Positions 28,001-37,000 of a stretch of DNA of 64,000 nt are shown piece by piece. Numbering within the stretch: the stretch's first letter is position 1; each line of letters starts with the position of its first letter. Location: NCBI RefSeq assembly GCF_010015445.1, contig NC_053126.1, forward strand, positions 17,066,169 through 17,130,168. Direction: 5' to 3'. The position numbers and the translations under genes were made by a program. Below the pieces are notes generated by a model. It saw only the letters and a program-made list of their open reading frames with translations, searched no databases and was not told the origin of the DNA. Origin of the DNA: Perca fluviatilis. Lineage: Eukaryota; Chordata; Actinopteri; Perciformes; Percidae.

Positions 28001-31000
28001 CTTTTAGGAGGACTAGTTGCACTGATGGCCCGCACTTAATCTGTACTTGTTTTTTACTGAAAAATGTCCTCTCTGAGATTGTTCTTCATCTTTCCAGAGC
28101 TCTTGCACATGTTATCCGCCATCCTGCCTCAGAACATACGGACGACATTGGACTTGGCCAGCACTATGAGAACATACAAACCAGAGTCACAGTTAACAGT
28201 CTCCGTAAGTACTGACATCAGCAGCACAACAACACTTAGCAATATACCTACAAAAAAGCCCCCCCCTCCACAATCCTGCTGGTGAAGCAATTAGTCATGC
28301 CCTCAGCAATCACTATATACACTAATTACCACCGACAACCTAGAGCTCTGCTTCTTAGCCAATACTTACTGTATGCAATGGCCTCACACATTATATTCCA
28401 TGCTCATTCTGTAGGTCATCAACACCAACACACACCCACACAGATGTGCACCGACAGAAAAGATTTCTTATTAATGCTAACCTGCTTACTGCCTTGACAG
28501 CTCCAGTCAATAAAGATCACCCCGCAAGCTGTATAATTATGGGAAATGGCATCTCATATTACAAAAAAAAAAGTTTTAAAATATGCTAAGTTATTTGGCT
28601 AAATTGAGGATAAACTACTGATTAGGTATACAATGCTGTATAGTGAAGAATAAGTAAGAATTACACCTTACATTCTGTACAGTTGAAGTTAGAGGCCAAC
28701 GAATCAACAAAATAATTAATTGAGCCAGGTTATGATTTAGTCTTCAGTTCCAGTATAAAAAGAATTAGAAAATTAATAATTTACATTAAGTGATCTACTG
28801 ATATCCCGTATTCTAGATGCTTCTCAAAATGTCACATTTGAGTGCAGATGCAAATCAATATCAATGAGTTTAGGAGGTGATTTTGCTGAGTAGTTTGGAA
28901 GGTTTGCTAATTAGTGAAAACACCTGGTGTAATCTGTGGTTGGAATGAAAACCGGCCTGTTGTTGGCACACTGTACATGGCAGATGACTGCCTATTTCAA
29001 ATGACCTCATCATACATAGCCAGGCTTTAGTGGCGCAAATATTTAAGCATTTTTAATGAACCGACTGTCTGTAATTAATTTAAATGTAATTTTATAATTT
29101 AAATAAATGCAAACTTTTATTACAAATCAAGAAAATGCAATCCACAATGTCTACATGCAAAACAAATCTCAGATTTTGCAAAATTACAAGCATAAATGAT
29201 CTTAAACCCTAAATTTCCAGGCAGTAAAGACAGACTGACAGTTTTCTACATGTGCTGTTTAACTTAAACCTAAATGTGATCTTTTACCATTACTGCCACA
29301 AGGCTGTGCTTTATGTCACCTTTCAACTTTGTATTGACATTTTACCATCCTATCACATTTACTATAAATATTACTGAAGTGAGAAATGCAATTTAAACTT
29401 CAAAACATAACTAACCTCAGACATTCTATTTTAAGAGCTAGCTGTAATTTTTGTTTTAACTGAGCTTATTTTTTTTACTCCCTAAAATGAGCTGAGGTAA
29501 GGTGTCAGCACTGACATGATAATAATTAATCATTCTAAAATCAGAGCGCTTTCTTTCCTACCTTGCCTCCTCACAGAATAATTGTCATTTCATTAAAAAA
29601 CAGCCAACACGTTAGGACTGATCTTCTGAAAGAGATACTGTATGCTATCTTTGGTATACTATGTACAGTATTATAATTTTAGAAGATTACTTTTGTATGA
29701 TGGATAACTCCCAGTTGATGGGCTGCACTAGTTGCTGTGAAACACCTTAGACAAGCACTTTTACAGTATAAATGTTAAAAGATTTATGTTTTATTCAAGT
29801 TGAAAATTTGCTATTTAATTCATATATTACTACACTGAAGAAAAGAATGATGTAGCTTTCAATTGTTTGGTGACCTTGGACATGGAGAGACAGGGCACAA
29901 TGTGCTGGCTGCTGTATCTTACAGGGATGTATGGGAGGGGTTCTGGGTAATAGAGTTGGTGACAGCACAGGGATGATTGTAGTTTTCTTGACAGCAATCC
30001 TTACAAGGTTACAAGGGGTGAGGTGATATTTCTTGCCACATGGATCCGTCCTGTACTTGTCCTCCCCAGATGTGCTTTCTAGTGGCAGGTGTGACTATGC
30101 CCTTGCTATATTAGTCACTGTATGTTATTGCCTGTCAAAGATAACAAAAATCTGTTTGACTGGTCTATGAGCTCTCATTCTCCTCAAGACACCAGTGTTA
30201 CAGTTTTTGTGAGATGGGCTTCTACTTTGGCTACCAGTACTATCATGTTCATGTCCTGCTGGCCATGTGCACACATGGGGTAATTGTGAAGTGTGGCCTC
30301 TTTTTACTCCAGGCAGTCAACCAGAGAGAACAAGGTCTCTGTGACAGTCCATTTCCTCACTGCCAGATAGAAATGTATTTCAGCAGCATTACCTCTGACA
30401 GCAGCTGAGAAATTGCTACCAAACGTAGAGTCTGCCTATGGTTCTATTTTCCACCTGCCATATACTGTACTCTGAACTGTATAATGAAGCCTCAAATCTT
30501 TAAGGAGATAATTACAAACTGACAATAAAGAGAGCCTGACATTTTTTTGGATGGAGACACAGGAGTTGTTTCACTCCTAGTCTCGCATTGCCAGACCTAT
30601 TTGCACAGCGCTGCGGAGGAAGGTCTGGCTAGTCCACACAGCATTCCTGGACAGGAGAAAAACATGCTCTTTTTATTGGCATTTCTTTAAACCAATCACA
30701 ATCGTCTTGGGCGGAGCCAAGTGCCAGATGCAGCAACGGTGCCTCTGCAAAATAGCCTCGGGAAGGAACTTGTTTTGGTGCAACATGTGCACGTAGGGAG
30801 GCGAGCTCTGGAATAAAATGGCTGTGGAGTGTGTGATGAGAATTTTACTCAAAAAAAAGAGATAAATATAATTTTGATTGTCAGTTCTAGCTCGGAGGAT
30901 GTGTCCCGAATCGACCAGAGTTTAGAAAGCGGAAGGTAAGGGACATCCGGCCCGAAAATGAGGGGCATCCGGCGGAACCGGAACTATCCCTTAAATGAGA

Positions 31001-34000
31001 CGTCGTCAATATAGACTATTTCACTACTGATAGTTTGTGAAATGAGAAAGTGACTATGTTAAAATTAGATTTTTACCTTCCATTTTCACTTTACTGACCA
31101 ATTCAACTTATTATTTCAATAGTTTAACATTTTACCAAGTGTGCAAACGTAATTTGTCCCCTCACTTTAATGTGGGGACCTGTGTGAAGAAATATGTGTA
31201 TAAGTCATTATTCCTCTTATATAAACAAATACGGGTTAATTTAGAATTCATATTCTCATCTTTCTTATGATACTTTTAATGCTGTTTGGGTAAAAAATCT
31301 GACACTGGTCAGGAAATGTGTCTGTGGTCATTACAATTAAAGAAGAAGAATGACATGCTGTATGAACTTGTTAATTTTATGTTAACAAACTATTACCGTA
31401 TTTTCAAACAGCATGAATTACTCTTTCAAAGTAATCAGGGACAGACTGGGGCTAAAAAACAGCCCTGGACTTTCTCTCAAATAGGCCCATCATCCGGCCA
31501 TTTGCCCGTAGTCGTGCGCGACAGACACTAGCCAGGATGTCCTGATACTATGCCACAATACTGTAGCCTATCAGACAAGGTATTCACAGCAAGTAACATC
31601 TCAAATGATGATGGCGTTGTGTTTATTAATGAAGCCTCAGCCTTCAAATAAAAACAAAAAATGTACAATACATCTGCATTGAAAATAAAATACAAATAAT
31701 GAAATGTCACTGGCTACAGAAACCCCACATTACACAAACTTGTAAACAGTACAGAGTATTACTGACAACACTTTCAGAGATAAAGTAGGCTACTTGCTGT
31801 ACCTTAACATGGGGATTAGATATATTGTAGGCCTATACCAAAACTACACTGAGTGTGTTAGTTATTATATACTATAACTATTCAAATATAAATGTATATA
31901 ACATGTGTTACTTTGTGTTAAAGAATTAGCATTGAATAACCTATTTAATATTTTCTCAATGCCATATTACACTTTTGATTCATATTAAGGCTGTGAAATG
32001 ATGAAAATGACTAGGCCCTATCAATGTTGTCTGTGAAGCTTTCACAACCAACCACCAGGTCTTTGCCAGTTCCACAATAGTAAACGCAAATATGAAAGAC
32101 AAGGAAAAACTGCACTCTGATGGAAGACAGACAGAAAGTGCAAGCTAGGAGTTTTTGGTTAAACTTGTGGTTACATTTGGTGAATTATTTAGCCCCCTTC
32201 CCTGTTTGTTAGCACGTTTAGAGTGGTACCAATGTATGCCTGATGTTTTCCCGTTTAATTTAATACCAGTCTTCATCCTAGCAGCAAAACTGAGCTCACT
32301 ACAACCTCTCATATACAACCAAGTGAAATCGTGGTCAACCCGCGATTCATTTCTAACGCGTTTAATGTTTCAAATTAACCTAACAGAAATTATTAAATAC
32401 GTTAAGTTTGACAGCACTAAATGGCACGATCATTTACATAATCATGATGCACACTCATGTTGAGCTGACAACATGCAATTCGCTAAGATAGGGATAAAGG
32501 CAGCCTATAAGTTTCCTGCTCCTCGCACTTACCAGTAATGCTGATGTGAAATTAACTCACGTATAATGATGTAGGCCGACTCTTCTTCTTCAGTTTTATT
32601 TTTACACGTAGCATATAAGTGATTGTATTTGCGCCCCCTGCTGTTGGCTGTTAATATCACTTTAATAGACTTTTTTGTGCCGACGGCCGTTGGTTGGACG
32701 GCCGTTCTGGACTTTTCCAGAACGCACAGATTGTCAGTCCGTCCCTGAAAGTAATCAACTTAATAATGAACTCTGTACTCTAATTGCTTTATAATAATGG
32801 CATCACCACAAAAATAAAGTATTTTATGTGCACACTTTGAAATATGTTTTATACATTTAGATTTTTTTTCACATAAAAGCTTGTCCACAAATGATGTAAA
32901 TCAATTATTCTTACTTAATTAATAATTAGGTTAATTTATGTGTCTGAAAATATGTTTTATCAAACAATGTACATATGTTTAAGTATAACTTAGATCAACT
33001 GAAAACAATGAATAATGCACACATACAATTTGAATGTAGTGTTTGAGTTTCAGGAGTCTGACAGAAATGGAAAGATATAGACCTTTTTCACGGCAGACAT
33101 GTTGACATGTCACAGTAGGAAAAGCACAGGTTTATTCAAAACCATTAATGATGGCTGCATTCCACTTAGGAGAGGCCCTGGTATTGTTCATGCTGACTCA
33201 CTGAAACAGCTTACTGGGACACTTGATGGAATTGAGCCATCGTTAAGGTTATCAATTTCAGCTGTGCTTTTTCTACTATGACAAGTCAAAAATGTCTGCT
33301 GTGAAAAAGGTCCATTGACTCGGAGATAAAAGAATATTTTCATCACTAACTTGAAAGTAGGCTGCCTGTAAATAAGAATGCCCTTCTCCATGTACCATTT
33401 ATTTTGGGGCATACAGCTCCCAAAATACTCTTAAATCTTTTAGGAGTTCCAGGGTGGTGTCTGTGTCTGAAGTGTTAACTCGCTTATTTCCCGCAACAAC
33501 CATGGAGTCTTTAACCTTACAAGTCTCCAGAAGTGTCCTACTTTTTTCCAGCAGCTGACATAAAAGCTGTGACTTTGACAACAGTAAAGCACAATGACAC
33601 TCTGTCAACACGCAGTCAGATAAACACTAAAGAGGTAGATAAAAAAGTACATATCAGCACTTCAGTTTAAATTGAGTTTGGCATCCTGAAAATAGCAAAG
33701 TTGCACCAGATGTTCACAAAAGCACTGTCCTTATTTATTAACTGCAGTGAAATCTTAGACTAGCCTATACATAGAGGAAAATTGAGACCTGGAGACATTC
33801 AAACTAAACTAAAAATAAATGTTTTTGACAATATTGAGAGAAATAGTTTAGCTAAAGCAAGGGTCTTCAACGTTTTTTAGGCCGAGGACCCCCTAGCTGA
33901 AAGAGAGACAGAGAAGGGACCACCTACTACTGTACATATATATCATGTTTTAATGTTAAAAATACATGTGGAAGGCACAGTGAATCCTTAAGCGTACCTC

Positions 34001-37000
34001 TATGGCTACCATATGGCTACTTTACCTATAATAAGCTTATCTTCAATGTGCAAATTAAGTTAAATTTTTTTTTCACAAAAAGGCCAAATTATCTTTCCTA
34101 ATAATAGGTTGGATTCATATTATTGTATATTTTCAGACATATTTGAATTTTTGAAAAAAGAAACTTTCAAAAACATTTTAGACATAATTTGGCAGGCCCC
34201 CTGCACTTACTTTAAGGACCACCTAGGGGTCACAGACCCCCTGTTGAATATCTCTGGTCTAAAGCATTCAGTGTACATTAATAATATTTTAAATGATTTA
34301 CTTTCGGTGGCATGGCTTCTGCATTTAATGGGATACCCTGACCTTGACTGTATTATCAGATAAGTGCAATGGGGTGCGACCTCTGGCTCACCCAGTAGAA
34401 TGTGCACCCCATGTAAGCTGAGTCCTTGGCAGCGGCCCGGGTTTGATTCCGACCCGCGGACCTTTGCTGCATGTCCCCCCCCTTCTCTCACCCATTTCCT
34501 GTCTTCAAGCTATCCTGTCGATTAAAGGCCATAAAAAGATAAGTGCAATGGTGACCACAAACAATGCTAATGGCTAATCTCCCTATTTATACATTGTTTT
34601 CCATGGTTTAATGAGCTCATCTGAAAGAACACTACATTTGATCCATATGTTTTATTGTTTGGTTTTTAACAAACATACTGTATGTACTCCAGATTTCCTT
34701 AAAAGCAGTGTTAACCATGTATTATCCTGGTTAGATGAAAGCACATCTAATTTGACTTTTAGCTTGAACAAGATCACATTGAATGAGAGCCTGTGTGCAT
34801 GGCCCACTTACGATGTATTGTATGAAACTGAAACAGGTCAACAAGCCCAGAAAGGAACCTGACAAGGTAACACCAATAGATTCGATGCAGATATTTCCTG
34901 TTACATTTTTTGCGAATTTGGTTACTTTTGTTAGTAAAGCATTTTTAAAAGATTCAATGAGGGTTTATGAAGACAAATCCATCACTGAGTTTAATATCTT
35001 ATCTGTACACGACGTGAAAGTGCTGTGCTGTTTTTCTCAACTTCAGTTGATAATAAGGCCTTCAAGAGTTTGTTATAAATACAGCCTTATCATAAGAAGA
35101 ACACAGTAGCACCTTAAATTACCTCAAAATCTGATCTTACTCATAACATTACCTCCTTGAGGTGTGGTGGAGTGAAATAATTGTCAAAGCTGTCCTCTGC
35201 ATCATTTCATGAGACAGCATTGATAATTTGAGACTTTCCAAATTAATTAGCACAGTAATAAAGTTTCTTGCTGACCAGTTGGGAATAAGAGCCTAATTAA
35301 CCTATTTTCTGTATTAATGATCTGTTTTTACCAGACACATTCTAGACCAAGAACTAGTAGACTCAAAATTTAAAGTCTGTAAACTTGAACCATTAACAAT
35401 GGCTGTGATGAGTTGATGGACATCTTTTATGTTCATATTCAAGTTATTGGTGCTGGACATACAGTAGTTTATAACTCCTCTGAGTCAGGTTAAATTAAAA
35501 GGAAACAATTAACATCAACAGAATGAGTGTGATTTCACAACCTGATTACATTTAAAATAACCATCATCGTGATTTTGTAAGAGGACAAGTTTTAAAGGAG
35601 TAAGTAATTAAAGGACAAATCCGGAGCAAAATGAACCTAGGGGTTAATAACACGTGAACCGAGTCGACCGTTCTCTGGGATATGTTTTCATGCTAATCGA
35701 ATGTGACCAGTCTTATCACAAACCGCTAATTAGCTTATAACGCTAGTCGTTGGGGCAGAGGGTAAAGTAAAAAGAAATCGCTACAGTCACGACCAGTCGA
35801 ACGACGAATGCCATGCAACCAGTAACCAGTAACGTAGCTCAAGCATGGCGTACATCGTTCGACTGGTCGTGACTCTTTTCCCACGATGGCGCCAGCCTGT
35901 ATACGTGAACGGTACTGTCTTTCTAAACTTAAACAAATCTTTTTAATAAACTGTCTGTACACCTACAAATTTCAATGCTTCGGTTTACATGTAGTGACCC
36001 TCATTATGCTACCATTGAAGTGTGGTCCTACTTTGAGCCTTGTTAGTGGTATAGAAATAGCGATTTCTTTTTACTTTACCCTTGCCCCGACAACTAGCGT
36101 TATAAGCTAATAAGCGGTTTGCGATAAAACTGGTCACATTCGATAAGCATGGAAACATATCCCAGAGAACGGTCGACTTGGTACACGTGTTATTAACCCC
36201 TAGGTTCATTTTGCGCCGGATTTGTCCTTTAATGATAAAAGCTATCCGCATCAACTATTGGTCTATCAACATGTATCTCTCAGATATATATAACACATAT
36301 GCAGCAGTCTTCCTGTGAATTGTTAGTTCCAATAATCTCCTCAAGATAAGACACTGAACATCTGTTTGCTCGGTCGTGCCAGAAGGCAGGGGGCCAGTCT
36401 CTTTGCTGTGCACCCCTTAATTTACCAGATGTCTACTGTAGGATTAGTACAGTTTCACAAAGAGCAGTCATGACACTCCAGCTGGGTCCCCAGAAAAGCC
36501 TACTTAAGGGAAAGTGACACTACTATTCTACAATTCTATCTTCACATCCATCCATCAAGCTGATTTATATCCTGGGATAACGTAACAGTCCATTATGGTG
36601 TTTTTCCATGACATGGTACCTGCTCTACTCTACTCTACTCGGCTCGACCGCTGTGCCCCGTCCTCCATTTTCTATTGCAGATTTAGTACCGCCTCATGCC
36701 TGAGGCTCAATGGCTGGTCGTCATAGCGACGCCGCAGGAAACTGCCGTGACCTAACGCGACACACACACACAGAACGTCGAAGGTGTGTTGTTTTTTTAC
36801 TCTGTTGCCATAGCCAGAAGACAAATTTTGTTTCAAAAGCTGGAGGCAGCAAAAAAACCCACCAAAAATGGTGAGTAGAGTCGAGGCGAGTCGAGCAGGT
36901 ACCATGTAATGGAAAAACGCCATTAGAGAAAACCAAGTTGAAATGAATAATTGTATTTTTTTAATCATTTATTTAAACAAACAATAAATAATTCATCACA

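Larger units (their letters stand above)
25067..28097 (+). other. shisa9 intron 1 (3031 bp)
   Basis: Bounded by gtaggt and the acceptor tttccag. Holds a dispersed repeat fragment (26510-26634), a three-copy tandem repeat (27210-27240) and an hAT end about 280 bp before exon 2. The rest is featureless. Confidence 0.85.

Noticed and set aside
27827..28285. Three overlapping open frames around shisa9 exon 2
   Set aside because: They run through intron sequence and the splice sites; only 28098-28204, in the phase set by exon 1, is homologous to Shisa9.
32155..32463. 102-codon frame inside the intronic hAT as its transposase
   Set aside because: It shows none of the hAT zinc-finger, DDE or dimerisation motifs.
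34373..34536. A tRNA gene, because of A-box and B-box sequences
   Set aside because: There is no cloverleaf with a proper acceptor stem, the element ends in an A-rich tail and has a target duplication, so it is a SINE.
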